This document shows, in pieces, positions 53,191 to 64,000 of a DNA stretch of 64,000 bases. The first letter of the stretch is position 1. The number at the start of each line of letters is the position of its first letter. Made by a program: the position numbers and the translations under genes. Source of the DNA: Rhexocercosporidium sp. MPI-PUGE-AT-0058 (lineage: Eukaryota > Ascomycota > Leotiomycetes > Helotiales); contig JAGTJL010000001.1 in NCBI GenBank assembly GCA_020746875.1, positions 2,418,001-2,482,000 of the forward strand. The letters are read 5' to 3'. Below the pieces are notes generated by a model. It was not told the origin of the DNA, did not search any database, and saw only the letters and a program-made list of their open reading frames with translations.

Positions 53191-53858
53191 AAGCCTGGGA
53201 CCGGGTATTGGTGTGGCTGCAGAATGAATTGGGCAAGCTGCCATTTTCGGACATTGGCGACAAGCTAACGATGAGCGTTGTTACATAGCGCGGCTAGAAT
53301 GACCCAATTCAAATTTCTACTTCTAGCCTCGTCTATTTCGCGCCTACTATGCCCTCTGGATGTACGACTGCGATACGAAGAGGTTGGTCATACGGAGATC
53401 CAAGGCCTCGACGTCTGCATTTCGTGCCACCAAACCCCTTGAAATAGCCTTAACTGCCAGAAACACAGATACTTGTATACTAAGAGACCACGGAACGGCA
53501 GCTGCTGGCGATTTTTACACGTCCAGACTAGTCAGAGACATCAGCTTGGCTTAAGGACCTCTTATCTGAGTCAAAAACCGTCCTTAGAGCTAAAATTGGC
53601 ATCCTCTGGTTCTTAGCTGGACATATTGTCTTCAGAAAGGGAACTTGAATGGGGTATATAAAAGACTTCATCCTAGTCTAATTTCGAAAGTTCTTAAACG
53701 TCTCACCCACTTCTGCTCTATTCTAGATTTGAATTCTCATCTAATTCCTAATCACTACCTGTGGCTGTACTAAGCCTCACGGCCCATTGAACCACTTGCA
53801 GGTCACCTCGACCCCATCCAAATCCAAATTCGCATCTTGAACCAATTCAGCCAGGAGC
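53191..53858. other. Intergenic
   Basis: 3' flank of the fusion-protein gene. No supported gene. Confidence 0.55.
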
Positions 53859-54831
53859 ATGAACGAAAACATCTGGACTAGTGGATCGCCCGGGAGCATG
53901 AGCTCAACTACGGACGAGGAGGATCCGGCAAGATCCAACTTGTCATCTCAAACCTGTACGAAAGATCATACTCCACGTCAGAAAACGTCCAATCGCAGAC
54001 CACACATTCGATCATTTTCAAAGGACAAAGGAGATGCTTCCAATCCGCGGAATGCCAGAGCGTCGATCATCGAATGGCCTTGGCAAAACTCTCAAACCGG
54101 AAATCCCTGTAATTGTGGCATCCTCGGAGGAGGAGAGTGATGTAGTGCCTTTCAAGAATTGTCCAGGCCTATCACGCCAGCAACAGTATCAAAGTCGGAC
54201 GATAAATCCGACATGAATGAACAGACCTAACTCGAGTACTCCAGTCCTGAAGCTCCCAGTGGTTGTTTCTTTTCCTCCCCTCAGGCCGATCAAAGAGACC
54301 AGTGATTGTTATTCATCTTTGCTGCCCATGGACATATCACCTCCTCTCACGTATTCTCGGTGCCTCTACGGTCTCGGCTTAGATGTGAATTATGGTCCGC
54401 CGGGTTCTAATTCGAAAAGCCTGACACCGAATCCATCTCCACCTTTAAAGTTATGGTGCCACCCTGTAGAGAACTCGGCTCAAGCCTCACGACAGCCGAG
54501 TATACATTTCGACGTCGCAAATCAACAGCATCGGACTGCTTCATGCCGAGTGGGGGAATCGTTTGCGGTGTGGCCTTCAATCGGTACCAGCTCCGGAGGG
54601 AGGAGAAAGAGTGCAGAGAAGGAGATGAAACGGGTGAAGACTATTGACAATATTCCTAAGGGCGAGCATGCTAGGACTTGGGCGCAGCCGAGACCACTTT
54701 CTGTTTGTCCGTCACTGAACCCACTCCAACCGCCGACGCCGAGCGAGCGGGGATCACCACCCAAAACACCGAATGAGTCTGGATTGGAGCAAGAGGTTGA
54801 GGATCTCGTTATGGGTGCTAGAAAGGACTAG
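53859..54831 (+). CDS. Putative low-complexity Ser/Pro-rich protein, structure uncertain
   Basis: Two or more open stretches on the same strand: 53859-54140 in one frame, and 54034-54216 with 54217-54831 in another frame separated by a single stop. A 39-bp intron (GTATCAAAG... to AACAG) could bypass the stop near 54214 and join SRQQQ to PNSSTPVLKLPVVV, but I could not find a clean join from the first frame. Composition is Ser, Pro and charged residues, with basic and phosphosite-like segments (TPNPSPP, PPTPSERGSPPKTP), as in disordered fungal regulatory or cytoskeletal proteins. No domain was recognised. It may be an unrecognised gene or a decaying one. Confidence 0.35.
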
Positions 54832-55998
54832 AAAAAGACGAGGAATAGTCTTATCGACCACATCTTGGCAGGTCATGCTGGTATTTTCAGGCAGACTAGG
54901 TGCATTTGGGATGAAGGCAGTGTTGGCGAGGATCCTTGTGTGAGTGATGAGTGTATGCCGCACGTTTGTGATGGTTGTGAGAGTGATCCAAGGATTCCGA
55001 GTGCAGATTGGATTGGTTGAGGGCGATTGGTGGATGGATGGATCAAGATGGGAATGAAGGACTTCTAATGTGAGGAGTAGAGACTGCTGACTTGAATAGA
55101 TTGTGATGTCCCCTTCCGTTTCGTGATAGTGGAATGAGTTTGTCCTTCCACATTGTCAGCATTCGGAGTGCAGCCAAATTTATCCATGATTCACAAATGA
55201 AATTTTTTTGCTCTGGTTCTTATTTGTTCGCTGCGTTTTCGAATGTTGAGAGTCTCTAGGAGTACGCGACATCCACCATACCAAGGCTGGGGTGTTGATA
55301 TAAGGTGGGGACATTTGCTGTTGCATTTATTTGTTTCTTTTGTGTTTTATGATGGAGGTTGAATAACTGGCGATAGCTGGCAAAATTTCACTGCTTCCTT
55401 TTCTCGGATCAACTTTCAACCACTAAGATTATCCATGTGAGGATGACGAACCAGCTTTCGCTGGCTCGTTCGGCTCTACTACCGTGGCAGGGACGACTTA
55501 AGGCACATAATCCCAGTCCAAATAAATTACCCTGGTGAGGAAGCAATTACAGCAAAATCTACACTGTTAAAGCCCAGTAGATAGCCGGTAAATAGGAGTC
55601 CACGAGGGGAGTCTTGAGAAGCATGTCACGTGAACATAACCAGAAAGGGTACCTTCTAACAAGTTGAAAAAAACTAAAGATGTCGATCCATATCATACTA
55701 TATATGCAGTCATAAATTCATCCCAGACAGATCCAATGAATCGGGCTCGTTGGTCTTTCGTCATCCAGAACTGAAACGTAGCCACCCTTCCATCTTATCC
55801 ACACACACAAAATTCCATGGCTCCTTTACGGGAAGCTTTACACTCTCTTGCTTGGTTGCATTCCATTCCATTCCCTTCTCTTACGAAGAACTCCTATTCT
55901 TTATTGACACCGTTCCTGACCTGCATTGCCCCGTTCGCCGCGCTTTGGACTTCTCTAGTCGGAGCTTTCCATCCAATAAGGTCCTCGGAGTCGTTCAT
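54832..55998. other. Intergenic
   Basis: No supported gene. The left part may hold 3' sequence of the low-complexity gene. Short frames near 55750-56120 are shadows of the transporter fragment or chance. Confidence 0.5.
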
Positions 55999-56785
55999 CT
56001 AACGCACCTCCCTCCTTGTTGTATGCGAGATATCCAACTTCTCCTCGTAGTTGTGTATGACCTCGCTGTCAACCTGTTCGGCAAAGACATCGACGTGGGT
56101 GCTCGCAAACTTGCGAGCTGACACCCCGCGCTCAAACAACAAATTGAGTTCAGCGAATGAACGACCGGCGGGCTCGGGGAGGCGGAAATAGGTGTAGACG
56201 ATACAGCAGAAGCAGATTCCAGCCCAGAAGAACCCGGCGTAGTTGCCCCAGTTACAGGCGCCAGGGTTGAGCATGTATGGAGTGAGGACTGAGCAGATTA
56301 TTCCGACGACATTGTAGAGATTGCGTCCGAGGACGATAGTCTTGATCTGCAGGCGGCGAGTTGAGAGTTCGGCGACGAGGGAGTAGCAGACTGTGCCGAC
56401 TGTGAGTTGGTAGAATAACGCCCAGACTAACATGATGCTTCCCGTAGCGAGCGATCCGCTTTTTCGTCCTGACTCTGGGACGAGACCGAGGAAACCGAGG
56501 ATCAAAAGCATAGAGAAGAGACCGCAAAGGCCGTATAGATAGAGCGATCGACGACCAAGTCCAACGCTCATGAGGAACCAGGCGCCAAAGACGCCGACCA
56601 TGTTGATGCCGTATTGGCCGAGGGCGAAACTGTAAGCGTTGGAGGAATTGAGACCAGCCTGTTTTAGGAAGTTGGTTGAGTAGCCGGAGAAGGAGTTCCC
56701 GGACAGGTTTTGGATGGCCCAGACCATGCAGACGATTTCGGTGCGGCGTCTATCTGTACCTTTGAAACAATCAAGGTAGCTGGCT
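55999..56785 (-). pseudogene. Sugar transporter (MFS), C-terminal half only
   Basis: The minus-strand frame matches the second half of a fungal hexose/maltose permease: ASYLDCFKGTDRRRTEIVCM in the loop before helix 7, GRRSLYLYGL, LVAELSTRRLQIKTIVLGR and the PEPAGRSFAELNLLFERGV end. A possible exon start lies at 56785 after CCAG. The frame stops just beyond, and no sequence for helices 1-6 is found upstream. Instead there is AT-rich degenerate DNA with a different ORF relic. The gene therefore appears truncated at its 5' half by repeat insertion or deletion. A normal member has about 500-550 aa; about 260 remain. Confidence 0.8.
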
Positions 56786-57695
56786 CTGGCCTTTTATAAA
56801 CAATACTCTATTAGCGATTGCGTATAATAACTCAAAAATGTGGAAATACCACCTCCAGGACTTATGTTTGAGATGGTAATAACTACTTCAGGGTCTATCT
56901 TTGGCTTCCGTTCAGCCCACTGCTATCCTGCTGTAAGATCCTTCCACGAGCGGACAACAGAGCCTGGCCCAGCAATATCGTCGCCATAAGCACCTACGAT
57001 ACCATATACAATACATCTGGCCCAATCTTTCGACGTCTCTATATTATCTGGAGTAGCTCTAGGGTGTTCGAGTTCAAACCTATTTGGCAAAGAGATAAAC
57101 GTTAAAAGAAATATTTATTGGAGATCAGGAAATAGCCCTTACTGGTCTCATCGCGCTAGGGTACGAGTATAGTTTTTCTTTGTTCCTGGCTAGAGATCTT
57201 TTTCACCTTTTTTCCGTTGATAATTTCTGACTTGATACCAGAGCCTTTGCTACGGGATTATGCAAAGAACTCTTCCGTTGACTCTTTTTTGGGCATTAAG
57301 GATACTGAAACAGTAACTTGTATAGGGTAGTAGATAGAAGGCAATTGATAAAACGAATTTTACAAAGAGATTTAGGAAGTCGACTAAACAATGAGATTAA
57401 AGAAGAGAGGTATTCAGATCAAGATAAGTACAGAGCAGGAAGGAATTTATAGAGGGAAAAGAAGTACTCCCCTTAGGGTTATCTATATTGATCCAACTTA
57501 TACCGTAGGCAAAGCACTGAGTATATTTTTGGAAAGTATCTACTTTAGGTTCCTTGGGTTCCTTGGGAACTAGTTTAGGCTCCTTGAGCATCGTCGTCAA
57601 AACTTGACAAAAGTAATGTGAGAGAACAGAGGTCGGATTGAGTATAATTAGTTAAAAAGCGAGAAGTCAAAACACATGACGATATAGTAAATCTT
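56786..57695. repeat. AT-rich degenerate block with an ORF relic
   Basis: The minus strand from about 57081 down to 56800 reads as one frame broken by a single TAG near 56935. Its segment DWARCIVYGIVGAYGDDIAG looks protein-like and not random. I do not recognise the family. The high A/T content and the stop suggest a RIP-damaged repeat that may have truncated the adjacent transporter. The rest is AT-rich without features. Confidence 0.5.
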
Positions 57696-57870
57696 GCTCA
57701 GGATACTCAGGCCTGCTTAGGTGAGCTGCTCAGGGTGCTCAGGTGAGTTGCTCAGGGTGCTCAGGTGAGTTGCTCAGGGTGCTCAGGTGAGTTGCTCAGG
57801 GCTCAGGGTGCTCAGGTTGCTCGGGTGAGTTGCTCAGGTTGCTCAGGCGAGTTGACTGAGCCGAGGGTGA
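57696..57870 (+). repeat. 22-bp minisatellite and GCTCAG-module repeat, copy 2
   Basis: A tandem array with unit GTGAGTTGCTCAGGGTGCTC plus AG (22 bp), about six copies with variants between 57721 and 57855. It is framed by GCTCAGGATACTCAGGC (57696-57712) and CTGAGCCGAGGGTGA (57856-57870), both of which also occur at the 33.8-kb repeat. Sequence just to the right (AATTAATCGACAATACCTAGA) also resembles, inverted, the flank of copy 1. Confidence 0.85.
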
Positions 57871-58937
57871 TTAGCGCCTGAGCAAGAGCGGCAAGCTCAC
57901 TAACCGAAAGCGAAGTCAAAGAAAGAGAAAATTAATCGACAATACCTAGATATTATCAACCTTACAATATTGCGGCGCTTCTTTCTAGGAATTAATGCTT
58001 CAATTGCAAGCAGCCTAAGCATAGGGATTGTTAACAAGTAGGTCATCAGATGATGTTCCTTTTCACCAGCTAATCATGGCAAGCGGAAAGCACCGGTTGA
58101 AAAGTTCCAGTGTGCCACTGGCCAGACGTTCTCCCTCCCATTTCAGTGTTTTTAGGACTTGATTAGATCTTTGTCAAAATCCTTCATGCGAGCTATGACA
58201 TCCACCCATTTGATTATTGCACCGCGACGTTAGAACACATGTAGAAGAATCGAGGAGCTCTCGCCGAACCCAACGAGCAGTCTACAAAGCCGCTCCTTGC
58301 CGCAGCACTTTTGAAAATGACCCCATGCACAGCTGAAGCTTATCTCCCTAGGCATCAGAATTCCAAGCAGGTATGGAAATGGCAATGCTCAATATATTCT
58401 GAAGTCTCCGAGTGGGTTTTCGCAGCGACGGTTGCATAAAAACATGGTTTCCAACTTCCTCAAGCCCTCGGACCAAAATTCAGCTCCCCGGCATCAAGTT
58501 CAAAAGTACCCCTCCATGTCATGACATTCTAAGCCGCGGTCTTACCCGTTGCGTGCGTGGTTCACAGCTCTTTGAAGAAGCTTCAGCCTCGGCCGCTCAG
58601 CTTGAACCGTTCCTGCATGGTTGCACCTGCATAAGCTGTTGTGCCAGAATTTCGGTAAGCGATGGGTGAGATTCTTGGGATGACAGCTTACACGAGCGTA
58701 AAAAAGAGTCACCTGTACTGATGCGAAATACGAAACTGATCCGACTGTGCCTTTGGTCTAAATTTCAAAGACAATAGAAAGGTGAAGCTTGAAGCCATGG
58801 TGTTGGTACATTCGCCGAGACTAGTTATTTCATAAAGTCAACCTATCTTTCATCTGTATTTCCCCCGCCCCCCGCTCCCCGCCCCAAAAATATTCCCCAA
58901 CAGCGCCTACATTTGAATATTCCTTAAACACATCAAC
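57871..58937. other. Intergenic
   Basis: No supported gene. A C-rich run lies near 58861-58885, about 50 bp before a small secreted-type frame. A frame at 58412-58669 has no recognisable features. Confidence 0.5.
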
Positions 58938-59129
58938 ATGTTCAAGCAAACTATGATCAATTTTGCCCTTGTCTTCTTGATTGTTTTGACTTCATCATAT
59001 GGATTCGTCATTGCCAAACCCGAAGCAAACTACATCATCTTAGAAAGACAGGACGACGAGGCTGCTGCTGCGAGTTTGATAACACTTCAACAGTACGCCT
59101 CAGAGTCTTTCAACATCGCTCTCATCTAG
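58938..59129 (+). CDS. Possible small secreted protein, 63 aa
   Basis: Starts MFKQTMINFALVFLIVLTSS, a good signal-peptide pattern followed by a likely cleavage near VIAKP, then an acidic DDEAAAA stretch and no cysteines. It ends at a TAG at 59127. A further exon could extend it, but no clear donor was found. It resembles the propeptide end of fungal secreted proteins. Function unknown. Confidence 0.4.
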   Translation: MFKQTMINFALVFLIVLTSSYGFVIAKPEANYIILERQDDEAAAASLITLQQYASESFNIALI

Positions 59130-60127
59130 CCAGATGATGATCTTGCTGCTACATATTACATGCGCAACTGGTCGCCGGATGTGAAAGAATAGTAAATCGC
59201 CCAGTTGTTTCTTCTATAAATCACTTTTCCGGAACTCGCTGACCTCACTACAACTTCAACGGCAACCCCCTGACTTTCCACACATTCTACGACTTCCTTG
59301 TCCAGATTCGCAACATAACATCCAATCGTTCGGTAGTCCCCGGGTCCGAGTACATAATTGCTGCTCCAGCAGACGCTGCTGGTCTGACTGGCACTGTCGG
59401 TCACTTGCTCAGTTCTCTGGAGTCTCGAACGGGGTTACTAGTGTGGGTAGTGTGGTGACAGTCGTTAATGTTGGGAGAAATGCATCAACTGGAGCTAGAA
59501 ATCTGCCGATGGGAAGCTTTTGTTTGACCTTTCGGTAGGGGCGTTGTGGATAGTGTCGAGAAGGGTATATAGTGGTGTATGTCTGGTACAATTGTTCTGC
59601 AACACAAGAATCAAGATCCATTCCTTGCTTTTCCGTGCCCTCTTGGTTGTACCAACAAACGATCTTTGCTACGCCAGTAATATTCATAACTTTTCACTTG
59701 AAGAAAAATGCGGGCTCCACAACTTTACTTAGTTATATCTGAAAATACTATAGTTTAGCTCCTGATTGCAAGGGATACGCAGAACTTCTCATATGATATC
59801 ACAATGCGAGTAATGAATTAGAGAGATCATTTGCTGCTATGTTTCTCATGCAAGACTCTTCCTTGTACTACGCTGCGGCACATCGCCGCCGAATTTACCC
59901 TTCGGCTGAATCTGATCTCAAACCCCGCACTCTTGAACTACTTCCCCTACTGACCCTCCCTGCTTATTTTCAAAGCATTAACTCGAACTCTCGAAGTTAT
60001 GGGGAAGCTGGGGTCAGTCTTGTGATTTGACCAATTGTTGCCTCCAGGATCTACAAGAAAGTGGCACTTCGAGACCCAAATTTGAAAGACTTCACCACGA
60101 CCCTTCCGACCTCCCCATTCCCACAAA
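59130..60127. other. Interval with unresolved minus-strand frames
   Basis: Two minus-strand frames, 59409-59687 and 59156-59404, are adjacent and could be joined by a short intron with a weak GTTCGA donor. The second has regularly spaced cysteines (SSVCWSSN, TIGCYVAN, VVECVES). No start with a signal peptide was found, so I do not call a gene. Nothing else is seen. Confidence 0.3.
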
Positions 60128-60624
60128 ATGCACTCATCGGCGTTTATTATCTCTCTCATTCTTGCCTTAGCTAAGGCAGAGAGACTTAGTACTGATTGTC
60201 CAAGTATTACCAGCGATCCGGCTGCAACACCTACTGATACCCAGCAGCTTCCAGCAGGTCACTGTAAGTTCCCCATTACTTGTCTCCCATCAGTTTCTTG
60301 ACCTCGAATTCCACCGCTAGCTTTGAGCTTTAAGTTGAAACTATCTGCTCCAATTCAGCATATCTATCCGGCTACCCTATCTGCAATATCACAGGCATCC
60401 ACTGGGAGCCTGGACCATGTCGCTCAACCACCCACGCGGTTAGCGGTACTACTCTTCTCAGCTGTATGACCGACTGCCGCAAGACTTGTGCCTGCGAGAG
60501 TATTGCGTGGAATTCAGTAAGAGGAGACTGCAATTTCTTGACGATGAAAGTCGAAGAGTGTCAAGTTGATCCAAAGCATCCAAGCCAGTTTGCGTTTTTT
60601 GATCGGGTGTGTGTTGTGACTTGA
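60128..60624 (+). CDS. Small secreted cysteine-rich protein (effector-like), 133 aa
   Basis: Two exons, 60128-60263 and 60359-60624, with donor GTAAGT and acceptor TTCAG. It begins MHSSAFIISLILALAKAERL, a clear signal peptide with a cleavage site after about residue 17. The mature part has ten cysteines (DCP, PIC, GPC, LSC, TDC, KTC, CAC shared run, GDC, EEC, VC), consistent with disulfide bonding in the extracellular space, and one NIT sequon. It ends VCVVT. I know no family for it. Small size, signal peptide, even cysteine number and its position in a repeat-rich, gene-poor region fit the general profile of secreted fungal effectors or defence proteins; that role is inference. Confidence 0.7.
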
Positions 60625-61621
60625 TGACGGAAGGTTTCTGGCTATGGCTGTCTGAAAATGACACAAAATGGAATGTTGAGCATCCTTTATAGCAGCGTGT
60701 TGAAGATGTAGCCTATATCTGTCTTATAAATGTAAATACAAGACACCAAGTTGATGACTAAAAATGTTCATTCCACAAGACCTCAAATCAAAAGCCGTAG
60801 CACTATCCCTTATCACTCGCAAAGGTCTGAGGTGAGTGAAGCGATCAAGCAAAGTATGTCTTGGCCCAGGCTGCGTGGCGCTTTTTTCTTGTCCCTGAAC
60901 TCTGGGCCAGAATGGCAATTGTGGCTTGCTGCGTGCGTTGCACAGAACCTCTACCAACCACAAAGAAAAAACCCGCAGGAATCGGTTTGAGAGCGAGGGT
61001 GTAATGGTCAGCGTGGTTCTAATTTTCAAAGCTTTTGAACGAGTCTTGTAAAGCTGCATCCCCATGCAATGCGTGTGGAGGCGTTGGTCACTAGCTGACA
61101 GGACAGCTTGCGCCGTCGTGATGTTCTTTGTTTGGATTCGCTAATTATAGGACTGACGTACTGATGAGAGACAGTGTTCGTTGATTTTCAGACTAGGCCC
61201 CATATAGGCATTGGGCGGTGGAGGTAAAGACTACTCAGCAAAAACACCTACGGAAACAGAATGATGGTCATCCAAGCGGAATCGAACAACAGCATTGCCT
61301 ATAAGACCGCGATGACTCGATCCGTACATATAGCAGACTACCGCCCCTAAGGGATTGGAGTTTCTTGATGCCCTAAATTATCTCCACGGCATGCTACAGA
61401 ATTCCCAGCTCTACTCTCACGCCCTCTCCCTTTCTGCATCACGTGCCAAGCTCAGCCGAGTGAAGCATTTCAAGTCTCAACATCTTGTTCTCCAAACATA
61501 TTCTTCCTCTTCATTGAGTTCTCTCTCTTCAAGCAAGGTACTACCGAGAGCTTGGGCCGCAGTCACTCGACGCAGCACTCCTGAGTCCATTCACTATCAC
61601 CCTCAACTCCAATCAAGCACC
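60625..61621. other. Intergenic
   Basis: No supported gene. The frame at 61355-61747 lacks a natural start and is Ser-rich low complexity. Confidence 0.5.
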
Positions 61622-61982
61622 ATGCCTCTAAGCAACACTTACTCAACGACAGCCATCCATGGCTCCGCAGACGAGTTAGCATCTTCCTCCTCATCTTTTT
61701 CTACCTTCCCTTTACATCATATCATCCACCCAATCCAACCCAATTAAGCTCACTCCCTAACCCCAATCCCCTCCTCGTCGCAGAAGCCAAGCACTTGCTT
61801 CCCAACGCATCACCACCTTCATGGTAGACACCAGTCTCGCATCTCCTGTCGCCTCCTCATACTTAGGGTACTACGAACACCACAAAACAATAGCGTTTCG
61901 CTACCGAGCTGCTGCTATGAACATCAAAAACGTTCGAGGAGGCATTCAACAAGATTCTCCAGGTAACGAGCACAGTTGCTAA
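61622..61982 (+). CDS. Possible two-exon small protein, 83 aa
   Basis: Exons 61622-61674 and 61784-61982 join in frame (GA|GTTAGC to GTCGCAG|A). The second exon reads ITTFMVDTSLASPVASSYLG and continues to a basic segment, ending NEHSC. No domain or signal peptide is recognised. A longer form could use a donor at GTAACG near 61963. Weak donor and small size keep confidence low. Confidence 0.25.
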
Positions 61983-62342
61983 ACAGGAACATATGTGAAA
62001 TAAAATCGCTAAAGAAGGTAATCAAATATCAAAGAGAGCACTGTTCAAGCAGTTGAAGATAGAGGTATATCATGCCTAGCGATGCGATGTTTGCTTACCC
62101 TCCTGACGGAGCATATGAACGCGAAGCTAGCGGCTGACAAGCCCAATAGTGTCCATTTGTGAAGCAAATGCTAGTGTCCCAAGTCACGAGGACTTTTCTT
62201 GAGCTCGGACCAGTCTTCCCGGCCGTATTTTATCCCGGTTTAACTCCATGCCAACGCCAACGCTGTGCTAAATTTCGATCATCTTGTTGGAAACTCGAAT
62301 TCTTGCGGATTTAGCGAAATTACTACTTTCAGATCCTCGAAC

Positions 62343-64000
62343 TCAAGGCCGTAAATCCACAATCGAAAACTCCAAACCCTCCGCCTCAAAGACATGACCA
62401 GGACGCAGCGCATCCGTGTAGATGTTGGACTCGGCGTGTGGGTGGAAGAGGGAAGACTGTCTGCATTGCGCGATTGCTTGCTTTCCAGGCGGGTCTGTCA
62501 GTCGGAAAACGCCCCATCTGTCAAAAGTTAGGCTGGTTCTGAGGAGACTGGGGATCTATACTCACGATGGATTCTTGGTTGGCGCACAAACGATCGCAAT
62601 GCTTTCTTTCATCATGGTTTGGTATCCGAAGTGGGTGTGAAGATCGACGCTGCTCATGAAGCATGACTGCGTGGGATGTGTGTGGATCCAACCGAGTAGT
62701 AGCAAATCCTCTTTGGTGCAGTACTCGAATAGGGAATTCTCATTCACCGTCTCGCACGTGTCGCTTGTGCTTTTTTGTTCTGGAATCACAACACGCTGTA
62801 TGAAAAGGGCGTTTGAGATCAGCGTTCCGCAGAGCATGCCACAAGTCTCCAGGTTGTTTCGCGTGTTGGGTTCTGCATGTTTGAGGAACTCAGTACGAAG
62901 TGTAGGCGGAAGGAAAACCGTGCGCAGCGGTTCGCCACTCTCTAGATATGCAGATGGACGAAAAGTGAAGTTCGATTGCGAAGGAGCCTTCGCCGTTTCG
63001 AGACTTGGAGGACCTGGAGTGGCCTTTTCGGGTCGTGGTGGAGGTTGCAATTCGTACAAAGCGGCGGATGCACTTTCTTTGGGTGGTTTTGGGGGAAGAT
63101 TCGGGATTGTTGGAGAAGAGGACCTCGAGTCAAAGCTCTCCTCGTAGCTGAGAGGCTGTGATCTTGTGATAGATGGGTATCGATATTCACTGCTACCGTT
63201 CTTTAGTGGCATGATGGGTACTGGTCTTGGCCTCGATGATTTTCTGACTCCATCCTGCACTATGTCATGAGAACCATCCATCCTCCGTCTTGTAGCCTCC
63301 ATATTCCTGCGCATTTCATCTTCATCTTTGGAGCGGTCCTTGGAAAGAGCAGACTCCCAATCATCCCATAGCCCAGCAGTTCGCCTTTCTTGTTCTTCCT
63401 GCTCAGAAACCCCGGCCTGTCTAGTAGCCTTTCGCGCAGCGTCTCGTCTTCTGATCTCTTTATGTGCCAATTTCACAGCCAGTTGACTGTTGTCTGCCGC
63501 CGCAAGGGTTGTGGTGTTTCCTGCCACAGCTGGATCTGAGGCTGCAGCCAGATCCGACCGGGATCTCTCGTGGCCTTGAAGTATGCTTGCCTCCCTCCCC
63601 CGCTCCATGTTCTTTTCCCACGCTGCATATCGAGCATTGATCCGAGGCTTTAGCGCCTCCAAAGTGTCTAAAACATCTGGAAGCCGCTTTGTCGTCGATT
63701 TGATTGCCTGACGATTCTCTGGATCCTTCGCGGAGGGGTGGAGTGGAAGCTTTTCAGTGACAAGAGTAGCATATCGTATGAAGAGAAGGTAGGCTTGTTG
63801 ATCATTTTCTTCTTGTTCGTAAATTTGGGCCTGTCATAAATCAGCAGCTGTCCTTCCTGTCCATACTTCACTCATGGGTTCGAATGGAAGGTGCCTACTT
63901 CTCGCAGCAAAGTCTCTGCAGTACGAAACCAGTATTTCATAGGGATAAAAGGATCGAAATGGAAGTCTTGGGCCTTTGCCGAGATCTCCTTGACGGTCAT
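62343..64000 (-). CDS. AMSH/Sst2-type JAMM deubiquitinase
   Basis: Three exons: 63899-64000, 62566-63830 and 62343-62517, 513 aa. The start codon is the last three bases of the window. It cleaves Lys63-linked ubiquitin chains from endosomal cargo at ESCRT. The N-terminal part (residues about 5-120) is the USP8-dimerisation/MIT-like helical domain (AQIYEQEENDQQAYLLFIRYATLV). A charged coiled-coil and a Pro-rich disordered middle (residues about 120-320) follow. The C-terminal MPN+ domain has the upstream glutamate region and the JAMM zinc motif GWIHTHPTQSCFMSSVD. The last exon supplies RPGHVFEAEGLEFSIVDLRP, the usual end of the family. Splicing is needed to reach it, since the second exon otherwise stops after NPS. 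Confidence 0.93.

Noticed and set aside
59156..59687. Two minus-strand frames that might form one spliced secreted protein
   Set aside because: Weak donor, no signal peptide and no clear start, so no gene is called.
61355..61747. 130-codon plus-strand Ser-rich frame
   Set aside because: No natural ATG at its beginning and low-complexity content; only the ATG at 61622 is considered further.

Overview
The window is nuclear DNA of a filamentous ascomycete (Pezizomycotina). Most genes are split by 45-120 bp GT-AG introns, several with a CTAAC-like branch site close to the acceptor. The gene families are typically fungal, and one DNA transposon carries RIP-like G:C to A:T damage. I cannot name the species. 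No tRNA, rRNA or CRISPR was recognised. Exon structures were assembled by hand from reading frames, splice sites and family conservation.

Layout. (1) 0.2-8.5 kb is a siderophore locus: an L-ornithine N5-monooxygenase (sidA type, +), a stand-alone partial NRPS condensation-type protein (-) and an acyl-CoA ligase with an N-terminal peroxisomal PTS2 signal (sidI type, -). Exact copies of the iron-regulator GATA motif ATCWGATAA lie in the intergenic DNA at 4435, 9241 and 9301. (2) 10-20 kb holds metabolic genes: an AIF-like FAD oxidoreductase, a MOSC (mARC-like) protein, an aldehyde dehydrogenase, a His-tailed zinc alcohol dehydrogenase and a cytochrome P450 with one doubtful splice junction. (3) 22.8-32 kb holds an unrecognised HExxH protein, a DJ-1/PfpI protein, a 548-aa MFS transporter and a membrane-anchored two-domain fasciclin protein. 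(4) 33.6-38.3 kb is repeat-rich and contains a 2.18-kb Fot1/pogo element with perfect 44-bp inverted repeats and a broken transposase.

(5) 38.9-53.2 kb is the most striking part: two very large intronless genes transcribed divergently from a 706-bp gap. One encodes a 3361-aa homologue of the bacterial insecticidal Tc toxin A subunit with Cys/His-rich insertions. The other encodes a 1146-aa protein that reads as neprosin-like, PLL-type beta-propeller, sphingomyelinase D-like phosphodiesterase and PLAT domains. No TcB or TcC partner is present in the window. Their lack of introns among intron-rich neighbours suggests acquisition, and related degenerate repeats lie on both sides (about 33.8 and 57.7 kb).

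(6) 53.2-64 kb is gene-poor: a low-complexity putative gene, a truncated sugar transporter next to an AT-rich degenerate block, a minisatellite, a spliced ten-cysteine secreted protein (60128-60624), and a complete AMSH/Sst2-type deubiquitinase whose start codon is the last three bases of the window.
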